Below, in pieces: positions 37,144 to 48,939 of a stretch of 64,000 bases of DNA (position 1 is its first letter; each line of letters opens with the position of its first letter). Source of the DNA: Artemia franciscana. Its lineage: Eukaryota; Arthropoda; Branchiopoda; Anostraca; Artemiidae. Both the position numbers and the translations under genes were made by a program. The stretch covers positions 33,878,890-33,942,889 of the forward strand of contig NC_088868.1 of the NCBI RefSeq assembly GCF_032884065.1, read 5' to 3'. Under the pieces are notes generated by a model, which worked only from the letters and a program-made list of their open reading frames with translations, was not told the origin of the DNA and did not search any database.

Positions 37144-37305
37144 ACTAGCTGTTGGGGTGGCGCTTCGCGCCACCCCAACACCTAGTTGGTGGGGCGCTTC
37201 GCGCCCCCCCAAGCCCCCCCGCTCGCGTAAGTCGTTACGCGCCATATTAGTTACGTGCCATTGTAGTTGTGTCCCTGTGTCCCACCTGTGAATATAGATA
37301 GATTT
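37144..37305 (-). mobile_element. Helitron 3' terminus
   Basis: Same paired hairpins (GGGGTGGCGCGAAGCGCCAC, GGGGCGCGAAGCGCCC) and CTAG end as 31826-31975, inverse orientation, next to a short TATATAAATATA. Confidence 0.78.
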
Positions 37306-37317
37306 ATATATGTGTTT

Positions 37318-37708
37318 CAAACTACGTAAAAATTGCGAATATACAACATTTTTGGCTTTCCCACTACTGGAAGCTTTCCGTTTCCAATTGCCAGCAATTG
37401 ATCTGAAAATGTTTGACCAGAATCATCGTTTTGCAATCGGACACGCATATTTGTAGTTAATTTTAATATTTTTACGTGTGCCCATAAATTAGAATTTTTC
37501 AGGCAAGCATTCATTTCGTCTGCAGGAGTTAAACTACGTAAAAATTGCGAATATACAACATTCTTGGCTTTCCCATTGTCTGTGCATATACAAAGCCGTA
37601 TGCACTAATAATGACGTCATATGCAAACGCTCTTTTTACAAACAAACAAACATGCATACACACAACTCGTTTTTATATAGATAGATAGATAGATGGATAC
37701 AATACAAA
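37318..37708 (-). pseudogene. Helitron helicase scraps and 5'-end segment
   Basis: 37320-37575 encodes [40 protein letters not shown] and [16 protein letters not shown], truncated and fused to an NVVYSQ end. 37576-37708 matches 566-686 (GATA run and one TGACGTCA). Confidence 0.7.
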
Positions 37709-39391
37709 TTAACTGCGTAAAACTTGCGAATATACAACATTCTTCGCTGTCCAATTGTCGCTGCATATAAATAGATTGTCAGGTTTACCGACCCTCGAAC
37801 ATGCAACGCACAATTGTCCATGGGAAAAACAATCAGTATTAAGATCTATACCATATTTTTCTAATGATTGACCTTTAGCTTTGTTAATGGTGATTGCAAA
37901 TGCTAATCGAATTGGGAATTGCAATCTTTTAAATTGAAAAGGCAGATCCGTTGGAATCATGGGAATGCGAGGAATAAGAACAGCCTTACCCTCAAAATGC
38001 CCTGTCAAGATTGTCGCCTTTATTAGGCTTTCCATTGTTTTTTTTACGGCAAGTCGCGTGCCATTGCAAAGCCTTGGTGGGTCGCCTATTTTTAGTTGTA
38101 GCACGTGTGGTGGAAACCCTGAAAGATATATGGAATTTAAAAATTCAGATGGATAATTAACCGCTTCATTTGGTTCCAAAACTGTGTCGACTGACTTGCA
38201 AAGGACTGCCTGGTCTCGAATCTTGGTCAAAACAATATTGTTGATTTCGTGGACGTCTATATTTTTGGGTGCGAGAATCGCTCTTTCACTTAGCCATTTA
38301 TTATTTTTATAATTTTTTTGAATATTCGGAAATACTTTTTCAATCAATTCATTTTTGGACGTCACTAAACTACAGAAATCAGCAGGTAGTTGTATACGTC
38401 CTGAAATTGAGTCTATCGTATCATAAATGTCTTTTTGTTCCGACGTTAACTTGTAAATGTTATTTTGTACATACGACAATAGATCACTCGTACTGTAACT
38501 TTGTTCACGATCCAATTCTACACATGTCGAAACAGCAGCGATACGGTTAGGTGAAGGCATTCCCAAATCCTGAAGAGGTTTGTTTGCCATACGTACGCAC
38601 AAATCTTCTACAATAACTAAAAGCCATTTATTATTTTTATAATTTTTTAGAATATTCGGAAATACTTTTTCAATCAATTCATTTTTGGACGTCACTAAAC
38701 TACAGAAATCAGCAGGTAGTTGTATACGTCCTGAAATTGAGTCTATCGTATAATAAATGTCTTTTTGTTCCGACGTTAACTTGTAAATGTTATTTTGTAC
38801 ATACGACAATAGATCACTCGTACTGTAACTTTGTTCACGATCCAATTCTACACATGTCGAAACAGCAGCGATACGGTTAGGTGAAGGCATTCCCAAATCC
38901 TGAAGAGGTTTGTTTGCCATACGTACGCACAAATCTTCTATAATAACTAAAGTGTCGTTATAAATTTCTGATGTAAAATCAAAAGTCATTTCTGACGTCT
39001 CTAATTGTTTTCGATGGAGTATATCTTCGGACATTTTTGACTTATATTTTTCCCATAACTCTGTAGGAGCTGATGGAGAGCAAGTGTACGAATTTGACTT
39101 GGGGTTGACGTTTCGCACGCGTCATGGATGCAGTTATCCCAGTGTTGGTCATTCTCCAATAAATTCAGAGCTTGGCATGCACTACGGTAAGTGTCATGTA
39201 TAGTACCGTTTACAGTTCTCAAATACTCAAAGGATGTCGGACCGGGTACATTCACCAAAAGCAGGCGTAGAAAGAAGCATTCATGTTGATTGGGGTGAAC
39301 GGTGTAGAGTCTTCCTATCGTGGTATCTTTGAAGATGGTAGGTTGGCCGTAAACCCACTGGTTATCTACTTCGATGGTGGTACCGTTGCCA
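37709..39391 (-). pseudogene. Helitron helicase fragment with in-frame tandem duplication
   Basis: The minus strand from about 39391 reads NGTTIEVDNQWVYGQPTIFK, HPNQHECFFLRLLLVNVPGP, SFEYLRTVNGTIHDTYRSAC and ENDQHWDN, a standard central Helitron stretch. After a frameshift near 39115 a 469-codon frame continues to ...[16 protein letters not shown] at 37709. A 330-bp (110-codon) block is present twice in tandem (38292-38621 and 38622-38951, from LVIVEDLCVRMANKPLQDL to NNKWL). Walker A is not present; the C-terminal INKAKGQSLEKYG and [13 protein letters not shown] helicase motifs are. The copy is inactive. Confidence 0.85.
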
Positions 39392-39592
39392 TTGTAGGTT
39401 TTTCAGTCATTTTACAATTAGAAATTTCTCTTTCAACGGTCTTCTTACAATTAAAATTTGTCTTTGAACGATATTCTTAAATACCTGTGTCCTGGTCGTC
39501 ATTTATATTCCCTGTGTCCCGGTCGTCATTTGTGTCCCGGTATCCCAGTCTGTAATTTCTCTTTTTTCTTTTTTCAGTTTTCTTTTTCTTCT
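39392..39592 (-). repeat. Helitron leader and minisatellite
   Basis: 39392-39480 has the leader 'ACCTACAATGGCAAC...' shared with the N-ORF at 40127-40384. Minisatellite at 39485-39560. Confidence 0.55.
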
Positions 39593-39919
39593 TTATTTTT
39601 CAGCTTCACTATGAAATACATATCGCCGAACCTTTGTTTTTTTAACTAAAATCTGGTAGTCATTGATGACCTTATCCAAGTCAAAATCCCAAACCCAATC
39701 ATCATCGCTATCATTTTCAGTTTTAATATGTTTTGACTCTCGCTGTCCAGGTGGATCTTCATCTAACTGCGCGGTTTTGCGTTCTTTAGCCTCAAGCCTG
39801 TTTCCTTGCTGTTCTTTTGATTCCTCGGCACGCTTTCTTTTCTGACTTTCTCTATCAGCAGCAAGTTTTTTGGCATAGACTCTTTGAGCATCTTCATCAG
39901 TCATTGTAAACTTAAACAT
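39593..39919 (-). CDS. Helitron-associated N-ORF with acidic tail
   Basis: A 108-codon open frame from ATG 39919: MFKFTMTDEDAQRVYAKKLA, one 23-residue charged repeat, then a distinct segment KTAQLDEDPPGQRESKHIKT, ENDSDDDWVWDFDLDKVIND, YQILVKKTK. The first part equals the Helitron protein at 2317; the acidic, Trp-containing second part is absent there and is not recognised. A second copy (40590-40892) shows an alternative downstream frame, YQILVEKQRFGDMYFIVKLK, suggesting this copy is frameshifted at 'VKKTK' (one extra T). Function unknown; it may be an accessory Helitron protein or captured sequence. Confidence 0.45.
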   Translation of the reverse strand: MFKFTMTDEDAQRVYAKKLAADRESQKRKRAEESKEQQGNRLEAKERKTAQLDEDPPGQRESKHIKTENDSDDDWVWDFDLDKVINDYQILVKKTKVRRYVFHSEAEK

Positions 39920-40090
39920 TAATAGAATTCTAAGCGAACATATGTCTTATATAACTTGAATGACGTCACCTTCAAAGCAAAAATGATGGCAACTAATTTC
40001 ATGACGTCAGCCGAAACATGACGTCACCTGATCCACGATCCACAGATCCACAGACAACTTATTTTTATATATATATAGATATATATATAT
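39920..40090 (-). promoter_or_regulatory. Helitron 5' terminal region
   Basis: TGACGTCA at about 39960 and 40018 and a further GACGTCAGC, GATCCACAGATCCACAGAC and AACTTATTTTTATATATATA, closely matching 2318-2480. Confidence 0.55.
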
Positions 40091-40126
40091 ATTTTCTTTT
40101 TAGTTTTTTTGTAGTTTTTTCCCTTT

Positions 40127-40384
40127 TTAGTTTTTTTCTTCTTTTTTATTAATGCTAAAGCCAAGGTTCAAACCTGGCCTCTCGGACCTAGAACCTGAAA
40201 CATAACGCTTTACCAACTCAGCTACTTCGGCGTGAATACATTCGTTTTGAGCAGCTTCCTCGGGTGTTGCCATTGTAGGTTCTTCAGTCATTTCACAATT
40301 AGAAATTTCTCTTTCAACGGTCTTCTTACAATTAAAAATTTTTCTTTGAACGATATTCTTAAATACCTGTGTCCTGGTCGTCAT
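40127..40384 (-). CDS. Helitron N-ORF containing SINE A-derived peptide
   Basis: An 85-codon frame: ...NCEMTEEPTMATPEEAAQNEC, then IHAEVAELVKRYVSGSRSER, PGLNLGFSINKKEEKN. The AEVAELVKRYVSGSRSER-PGLNLGF part is the sense translation of the tRNA-like SINE at 40157-40231 (boxes A and B). MATPEEAAQNECIHAE resembles the N-terminus of other Helitron leaders here. The same fusion occurs at 31033-31160 and 41670-41790. Probably not a working protein. Confidence 0.4.
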   Translation of the reverse strand: MTTRTQVFKNIVQRKIFNCKKTVEREISNCEMTEEPTMATPEEAAQNECIHAEVAELVKRYVSGSRSERPGLNLGFSINKKEEKN

Positions 40385-40525
40385 TTATATTGCCTGTGTA
40401 CCGGTCATCATTTGTGTCCCGGTATCCCAGTCTGTAATTCCTCCTTGAGTGTCCCGGTTGTTATTTATATTCCCTCTGTCCCGGTCGTCATTTGTGTCCC
40501 GGTCTGTAATTTCTCTTTGAGTGTT
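40365..40525 (-). repeat. 26-27-bp minisatellite
   Basis: Inverse GGGACACAGGG/AAATGACGACC units; followed by a TTTTTAGTATTTTTTAG tract. Confidence 0.8.
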
Positions 40526-40569
40526 TTTTTCTTTTTAGTATTTTTTAGTTTTTTACATTTTTTCTTTTT

Positions 40570-40892
40570 TCAGTTTTCTTTTTCTTCTTTATTTTTCAGC
40601 TTCACTATGAAATACATATCGCCGAACCTTTGTTTTTCAACTAAAATCTGGTAGGCATTGATGACCTTATCCAAGTCAAGATCCCAAACCCAATCATCAT
40701 CGCTATCATTTTCAGTTTTGATATGTTTTGACTCTCGCTGTCCAGGTGGATCTTCATCTAACTGCGCGGTTTTGCGTTCTTTAGCCTCAAGCCTGTTTCC
40801 TTGCTGTTCGTTTGATTCCTCGGCACGCTTTCTTTTCTGACTTTCTCTATCAGCAGCAAGTTTTTTGGCATAGACTCTTTGAGCATCTTCAT
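40570..40892 (-). pseudogene. Second copy of the acidic Helitron N-ORF, 5'-truncated
   Basis: Minus strand from 40892: DEDAQRVYAKKLAADRESQK, one charged repeat, LDEDPPGQRESKHIKTEND, SDDDWVWDLDLDKVINAYQ, ILVEKQRFGDMYFIVKLKN, KEEKEN, stop. The start ATG is lost because (TA)n begins right after 'DE'. The tail is better preserved than at 39593. Confidence 0.6.
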
Positions 40893-41371
<479 letters not shown>

Positions 41372-41590
41372 TCAGGATATTGTAGGGCATCGTAGCATCG
41401 ATGAGTTTAAGCAATTCTTGTCAACTGATTGTTTCGCCTATAAAGAATATTATCTCGAGGTAAGAACTGATCACCGACCACAACGATTGCCACTTTGTTG
41501 ATAGTTGCGTATCAGGAGGCATCAATTCGATTGCTGTTTTTAAGCAGAAGCACTAAATTATTATTTTTGTGGAAAAGATGATATATATAA
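41372..41590 (-). pseudogene. Helitron Rep fragment
   Basis: Near-identical to 36925-37130; encodes QFLPRDNILYRRNNQLTRIA and THRCYDALQYP with a stop between. Confidence 0.65.
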
Positions 41591-41802
41591 ATATATATAT
41601 ATATTTTCTTTTTAGTTTTTTTGTAGTTTTTACCTTTTTTAGTTTTTTTCTTCTTTTGTATTAATGCTAAAGCCAAGGTTCAAACCTGGAGCCTCTCGGA
41701 CCTAGAACCTGAAACATAACGCTTTACCAACTCAGCTACTTCGGCGTGAATACATTCGTTTTGAGCAGCTTCCTCGGGTGTTGCCATTGTAGGTTCTTCA
41801 GT
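41591..41802 (-). mobile_element. Helitron N-ORF fragment with SINE A
   Basis: Minus-strand SINE A at 41670-41745, same arrangement as 40127-40300. It is cut at 41802 by the start of the duplicated segment. Confidence 0.65.
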
Positions 41803-44120
41803 AAAAATTAGAGGCATCATATGTGAGAAGTTCATTTGACCAAGCAGGAAAATTTACCTGTTACTACTGCTATTAATATTGCTGTTACTACTAATAATTA
41901 GACACTATTACTTCTACTGCTGTCCCTACTATCACCACTACTACTATGATACTAGTACAATTAAGGCTACACATATGAAGGTGAAAGTTTGACAAAATAG
42001 AATGAGGGAATTTGAAATAAATTAAATCACACTATGCGAGTGCAGATTGTCAGAAGGGCACATCTCAAGAATTGATTTGGGTTATAAGTGGAAACTTTGG
42101 GAAAATAATTAAAAGAGAAAATCAATTTACAAAAATGTAATATATGAATGTCACTACTGACACTAATACAACCGCTACTTTTCCTTATGCAACTACTGCT
42201 ACTAAAATACTCCAACTACTACTTCAATTGCAAAAACCTGTTAGGCTTAGAGTATTAAGCTGTTAAGGGCGTTAAAAGGGTGTCAAAAGCGCACACCAAC
42301 AATATTCTTGGAACGGCTTAACGTATCAAGGCTAAACTTCCGAGCCATTATGAAAGCGAAAATCAACTGACCAAAACGCAATATGCACATGCTACTACCG
42401 CTAACAATACTACTACTGCTACTGCTACTAATACAACTAATATAACACTAACACTGTAGCCGCTTTTACTATCACTAAAACTACTGCGATAATAGTATTA
42501 TTTGGGCTAGGCCTTTGAAGGTAAAATTTGAAGAAATATTAATGGAAAATTCAAACTAACAAAAGAGACTATGTGCAATTAGATTTTCAAAGTAGCGCAA
42601 CTAAGAATTTATTTGTGTATTAAGTTACAACTCTCACAGAATGCTTAAAGGGGAAGATCAATTGACCAAAAGGCAATATGCGCACGCTACTACTAATGCT
42701 ACTGCTACTGGAGCACTTACTAGTTCTACCACAACTATAACTGCTGCTCTAATTCCTACTTCTATCGCAGCTACTTGAAAGGTTAAAGGGATTAATATGA
42801 AAATTTCAAAAAGCATGAAACATGTAGGTTATCAAAAGAGCAAATCGACAATATCATAGCAATAGCTAATTGTATAAACTTCAGTAGTTATACTACTGCT
42901 CTGACAATTATTACAACTATGCCTAAGGGTTCGAAGAAAAAATTTTCAGAGAATATTTCTAAAAATTTTGGTTGTACGAATGACAAACTGACATTCTTAT
43001 CCAGGTTGTCAACAGGGCATGTCAGCAATAACTTCGTATATGAGCCTTAAATTTACAGCGCTTGTTATGCGGGATGTTAAACTAACCAAAAGACAATATT
43101 TGCATCACAATACTACTGCTTCTAATCCTAAAACTACTACTATTGCTAGTATTACTTTTATTGCTACTACTACTACTGCTACTAAAGCTAAGACTACTAT
43201 GATTAACTCTACCCTTACTGCTACTACTATAACTTCTGGTGCTACTAATAATACTAATAAATCTAAAGGTATTAAGGTGAAAATTTTGGGCAATATCTAG
43301 CTGTATCAAAATAAATCGAAACACATTATGCCCATATTGATTGTCAAGAGGACGTACCAACAATGCTTCGGTACTGGTTGATGGTGTTAAATTAAAAGTT
43401 TCATCGTTTGTTGAAGGGAATGTTGGAAAAAAGGTACTATGTGCATACTGCTACTAAAGCTACTACTGATACTACAACTATTACTACTACACAGGCTAAG
43501 GGTATTAAGGTGAAGCTTTCAAGAACTATTTAAGTTATGCTAAATTAAATCAAAACGAACTATGATCATGTAGATTGCCAATATGGCGATAAAACAATAT
43601 CACAATAACAACTTACATCATTAAGTTAGACCTTTCAGGGTAAGTTTTGACAGATTTTGAACTAACCAGAAGACACTATGTTTGGGGGAGTTTCAACTAA
43701 ACGCAAAACCAAACTCATGCAAGTATTAAAAGGGTATATAAGCAATACCATAAGTAGCGCTGCTCTATCATAGCAAATAATAATATTGATATTTTAAATG
43801 AGCTAATTAGGCTGGAAATTCAAAGTTGCGCCCTTTTTAAGAGTCAAAAGTGATTGAAGGCCAATCAGCCCTCCTCTTTAACTTATAATTCTCCAAACAC
43901 TTCCAATCAAACTTTAAGATAGCCATTTTGTTCAGCATATCTGAACGTTCTTGTAAGTGTATTTCTAGGGCTATTGTGTAGGTCAAACCCCCACAGTTAT
44001 GCAATTTGTCCATTATGTTTAAAACTAACTGTTTCCTCAAGACCAAATCAAAAAGCACTGTTTTTATGCTAATTGCCAATAAGGCATCTCAGCAATATTC
44101 CGAGAACAACTGAGAGAATT

Positions 44121-44192
44121 ATGGCCAACTTTTCGGGGCTATTTCTGTTACTACTTTTATTCTTAAAATTTAACCAAATCAAAGGAGTGTAA
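44121..44192 (+). pseudogene. Signal-peptide frame, second copy, stopped early
   Basis: The frame MANFSGLFLLLLLFLKFNQ ends at GTG TAA, where copy 1 (5703) reads GTG CAG. The change also produces GTAAGT. See 5703-5873. Confidence 0.2.
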
Positions 44193-44508
44193 GTGTACCG
44201 AAGTTGTCAAAGAGCAAAGATAGATTTTTTTGACGAATGGTATCAAGTTTTTTATTTCAGGTCAACTAGTAGAGGTACAAAACTAAATTAAACGCTAGTA
44301 TTTGTGTCTAGATTTTTAAAAGAGTACATGTGGTTAAAAAAATTTGAAAAATTTTCTCCATCATACAAATTGCAATGGCCAAACTATAAATTCTCAGAAA
44401 AAAACTAAAAACATTTAAATTATTACTTTCTTTTTCCCTGAAAAGAACTATGTCATTACAAACGAACAGAAATTAATTACAAAAGTCTTTTCCACAAAAT
44501 AAATTTTT

Positions 44509-45081
44509 CAGAGATAAAGAACGCCATTAAACCAAAAATGAGCCAAAGTAAAATCAAAAACTCTACCAAGCATAAAACTACCACAATTCAGCATCGGTAA
44601 ATGGATGAAACCCAAAAGGAACAGAAATTACAATAAATAATCAATTCAAACCCAAAACTAGCAGAAATTAAAATGAGTAGGACTCAAACCCCTATGCCCG
44701 CCCAAGGTGAGAATATAATATGTTCTTTACTGAAAATATTTTTTTAATATTTTCACTTTTATAGCTTTAATAAATCAAATATTATTAACATTTTAAGGAA
44801 TAAATATTAGCATATATATATTAAACTGAAAATGCAAGTTCATTTGATTTTTTTTTAGTAAAGTGCTAATTATGTTTTGGCTTTGGAAAGGCAAAGGGAT
44901 TTTGAGCCCTTCTCATTTTAATTTCTGATCTTTTTGGGTTTGACTCGGTTATTTATTGTAATTTCTACTTTTTTTCGGTTTCATTTGTTTATTGTTGCTG
45001 ACTTATAGTAGTATTACGCTTGGAAGATTATTTGATTTTGTTTTTGCTCATTTTTGGTTTCATGGTCTTTACTTTTCTAAA
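44509..45081. mobile_element. Fold-back element, second copy
   Basis: Same arms and loop as 6089-6662. Confidence 0.68.
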
Positions 45082-45382
45082 AAACAAAAATCGCAAAGAA
45101 AAGAAGAATGAGGACAAAAAACAGCCAGTAAAAAATGGAAAATTATGCAAATATTTCGGTCAGAACCTCCACTTGACCGTCCTCAGAGCAGAATAAACTG
45201 ATAAAAACATAAAAAAAAAACTTTAAAACAAAACACAAAACTAAAATACGATGACCCTTTCTCAGTAACGGTGAAAGGGTTTCTTTGTGATTTTGTGTTT
45301 TGCCATGATTAGCCAGTGTAGTCTCGGAAATTGTTTACTTTTTTCGAAAAACTTACTTTATGGAAAAAGTTTTGTAATTAAT

Positions 45383-45865
45383 AAGGAGAAATGAAGATGT
45401 ACAAGTAAGAGTCTCATATGATCGGATGTTGAAAAGGGTTTGTAAACATCATGGCCAACCATAATTAAAACATTCCTAGAAAGAGTGGGAATGACTTGCT
45501 CATGAAATGATGGTCTCGGTTCCCGTGATTTATCAACATATTATGAAAGCTACGTACGATTTATCTTAGAGGGTCAAGAAATTCAGTATAGGCATGGATT
45601 GGTATTAAATTCTACAACATTGAAAGATTACAATCAGGCTAAAACTAGTTTTGTAGAGGAAGTTTATTATTAAATTTATTTACCAGATATGATTTTACGT
45701 CGATGGATTCAGCGTAGGACGAATAACGTTCCGATTCAGAACAGGCAAAAGGTGTTCTACAGGAAGATAGTTGATCTTCAAACGCGGTATGCGCGCCCCC
45801 TTTTTAAATTTGAGAATGAAGGTTTGACTATTTTCTCAGGACGTAGCGAGTGCTCTTTGATTTAA
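45383..45865 (+). pseudogene. Unidentified coding relic, second copy
   Basis: Equivalent to 6950-7440, with Tyr instead of the stop after EGQEIQ. The 59-codon MILRRWIQRRTNNVPIQNRQ segment is kept with one change near its end (Phe to Cys). Still broken upstream. Confidence 0.4.
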
Positions 45866-46027
45866 GGAAAAAATATTTACATGGAATTGTTGTGCGGCTT
45901 CCTAGTATTCTACAAAGTAGTAACCTAACTACATTATTTCGTGTTGGTTTGTACATAGATTTTTGCTTAAAAAGTAAGAAGAGTATATATGCTTAATTTA
46001 TTTTTGTGCTTTTAGGACAGAAGATAG

Positions 46028-46475
46028 ATAGACTTACCTCTCAACAAATGAAATGATATCATTTCAATACAATGCTAAGAAGAGCTTTTGCCAGATTTGC
46101 CTCTCACTCATTTGGACTAACTGTATTGGCTTTTCTTCAATTGCCCATGGCTTGATGCCCACAACTACTTGATTTTGATTCAAAAGATAGACTTATAAAT
46201 AAAAAAAACAATGACTTCATTTTATACAATCTTAAAAAGGGCTTATGACTTGCCTCTGATTCACTTGGACTATCTGCCTTGGCTTTTTCTACAATAAGCC
46301 ATAGCTCAGTGCCCACAACTACTTGTTTTTGAATAAAAACCAAAGCAGTTGTGGACATCAAGCCATTGGCTAATTGTAGAAAAAGCCAAGACTGATAGTC
46401 CGAGTCAATAAAGGCGAATCTGGCAAAAGAACTTGTTGGAAATGATGTCATTTCATCCGTCCATACGTCATTCAT
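46028..46475. mobile_element. Inverted-repeat cluster, second copy
   Basis: Equivalent to 7590-8045. A 112-codon minus-strand frame (46137-46475) spans both arms and is absent in copy 1 because of small indels, so it is not called a gene. Confidence 0.68.
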
Positions 46476-47080
46476 AGGGCAAAACTAAGGTAGATAGTCA
46501 TATAACTAAGAGCTGAAAGATTTGGATTGATTTTGGGTTTATGCGTGACAGACAATGTCCAATGGACATTGAATTTCCTTGAAATACGGCTCTTTTTTCG
46601 CTTTGTTTTCTATTTCTGTGCGCTTTGAAATTTGTTCTGTTGATGATTTCCTTCTTTTTTTTATAAATATTTGTTTTTATATGGCCCTTGGACCTTTTAA
46701 ATACAATGATCTAGCTATCTATACTATTACTATTATAACTATTACTATTATAAAGCGAGATTTGACAGGATTTTCTTTTAAGTATACAATTCAAGATGTT
46801 AAAGCAAAGCATCGAGAAAATTTACAGTTATGTAAACAAATATTTATTAATAAATAAAACAGTAAAGTTGAGATTTTAAATATCATCATACCATCACAAA
46901 TATAATATTCTCGAGTCAGCTTAGAATGAAAGAGAAAAGTGCACTTACAAAGTGGGAGTGAAAAAGAGAAAAAAAAGAAATTTTTTTTTATTTATACTGC
47001 ATCTTGCAGTAAAACCAATTTTGTATTTTTTTTTCTGTTATATACTTATCCCTCTCCTGTTCTATTGGAGTAGAGATGAA

Positions 47081-47607
47081 TCAGGCGTGTCCATTTTCCT
47101 CATGAAGTGATTTCGACTCCATAAACTGAGAAATTTTATTTTGCCCATTAAAGCTAACTAAGTTTTGACCGTCAAAACTTGTATCAAGGCTCTTAAGCCT
47201 TGAAAATCGGTAATTGAATAGTTTCAGAGCATATTCGTATAATTCCACGTCAAGATGATTTAATTCCAGCACCATTTTCTTCTGCTTTTCTGTTATCAGG
47301 TTTAAAGCTTGGCTACTAAAGGTCACCTTCTTCTGTTCAAAGGGAACAAGGAATTTCATTCCAAACGTTCTTTCAAATATATATTGATTCATTTCCTGTT
47401 GCTCTGTCAAACCAAAGAATGGCATATTTGATAAGTTGAGCTTAGCACTAGCCAGCATTTTACTGTCTCTTTGACTTTTACTCATGGCTGACACATTGTA
47501 GCACTCAACCACCTTCAGGTCTGCTAACATTCTTGTTTGTCGATTGATTGCCAAATTATATGGACAAGACATAAAATTATCCAGTGTTGCGTCAGTCCAA
47601 TTGCGAC
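47081..47607 (-). CDS. HS6ST: Heparan-sulfate 6-O-sulfotransferase, last exon (copy 2)
   Basis: The same 527-base exon as 8641-9167, with the same acceptor (AG at 47608-47609), same phase and an open frame to the TGA. Seven residues differ: Asp to Asn in RDW, Leu to Val and Gly to Glu in LVGCYN (giving VVECYN), Ser to Ala, Ile to Val, and Glu to Lys and Asp to Asn in the tail. VGCYN is a conserved HS6ST motif, so Gly to Glu may matter. The partner of the upstream exon would lie beyond the right edge. Either a second gene copy or the other allele. Confidence 0.9.
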
Positions 47608-47744
47608 CTACAATTACAAACACGAAAGAATTAACATAATGAAATAAAAACAAGACAAAAGAATCGAGAGATAGAGCAGGAAGGATAGAAAAAGAGGGGA
47701 AGGGGCGGTAGCACATACGTCATATATTAGATAGAAAAATATAA

Positions 47745-48001
47745 ACTGAAAGTAAGGAGCGAAAATAAAACGTAAAGCGAACAGAAATTGTTCGATATAT
47801 GAAAGGGGCTTCCACCTCCTCAAAACTTTGCTCTTTACACTTAAGTTCGACTTTTTGCCACAGCTCCACTTCTTAGAGCAATAAAAACTTTAGCGTAAAG
47901 AATGAGTTATTGAGGAGAGGGAGCCCCTTTTATATACGGAATAATTTCTGTTCATTTTAAATTTCAAAGTATATTTCTAAGCAGCTTACTTTCAGTTGAA
48001 A
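47745..48001. mobile_element. Fold-back module, second copy of 9305-9560
   Basis: Same arms; small differences only. Confidence 0.63.
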
Positions 48002-48939
48002 AAAAGATTTCTTTTCATGTAATTTCTGATTGTTTTCCAAATAATACCAGGAATTCATAAGACACAAGACTAATCCATCAAGAAATAATAAAAAAAAAAA
48101 TTTTTCAATGTGTTGATAATGCAAATTAACCTTTTGTCCTTGAATTTCCCGATTTCGTATGTGCCTTTGGCTGTTTTTCTTCCTTTTTTACAGTCAAGGT
48201 CAATTAACCTTTTTTACTATAATACTGTAATATTCTATCTTGTGATATATTCTTCATTATATGCTGATTGTTTTTCATTATAGGAACAGAATAGGCCTGC
48301 TATTCACAGAATCACGGAATGCACAACAGAATCACTGCTGTTGCTAGCCTGACTAGCGTGTATTTATTAGCGTGTATTTAGGCATTGAGAAGGGGAAGTT
48401 TTAATAGTGCTCTTTACTTTCAGTTGAAAAATATGGTTATTTTATTTAATTTTTGATTGTTTCTCAAATAATGTGGAAAAAAAAGCTTCTCTCCATTGAA
48501 AATTCCCTCTCCCACGGAAACTCCCTCAAAATAATTTTTTAACCTAAAATATCCATCAACCACCCACCTGGAGCCTTTAATCTTTTTGATGACTTAAAAA
48601 TGACACTAGAACTTTTTAAATCTTCTGGGACCATTGGCTGGATACGATTCCAATTATATCACAATAATTGCATAGCTTACAACCATATCCCCCGGGATTT
48701 TGGAGGGTCAAATCATCACTAAAATACTAATAATTAAATTTTTGAAAAATACTGAAAAAATTGCTGTTTAGAGATTTTTTGGACGACTTAAGGGGCAGGG
48801 GATTTGGAGAGGGGGAAGGATCAGGGTGACTAGCTGTCTCCTAATATTTTTAGTTTCTTTTAAAAGGGTCTTGGAAATTTTACTATCCATTCGAATGAGC
48901 TCTATGTCAATCTTCAGATTGATATGATCACTCCTAGGG

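Noticed and set aside
46137..46475. 112-codon frame on the minus strand
   Set aside because: Spans a hairpin; destroyed by small indels in the other copy.
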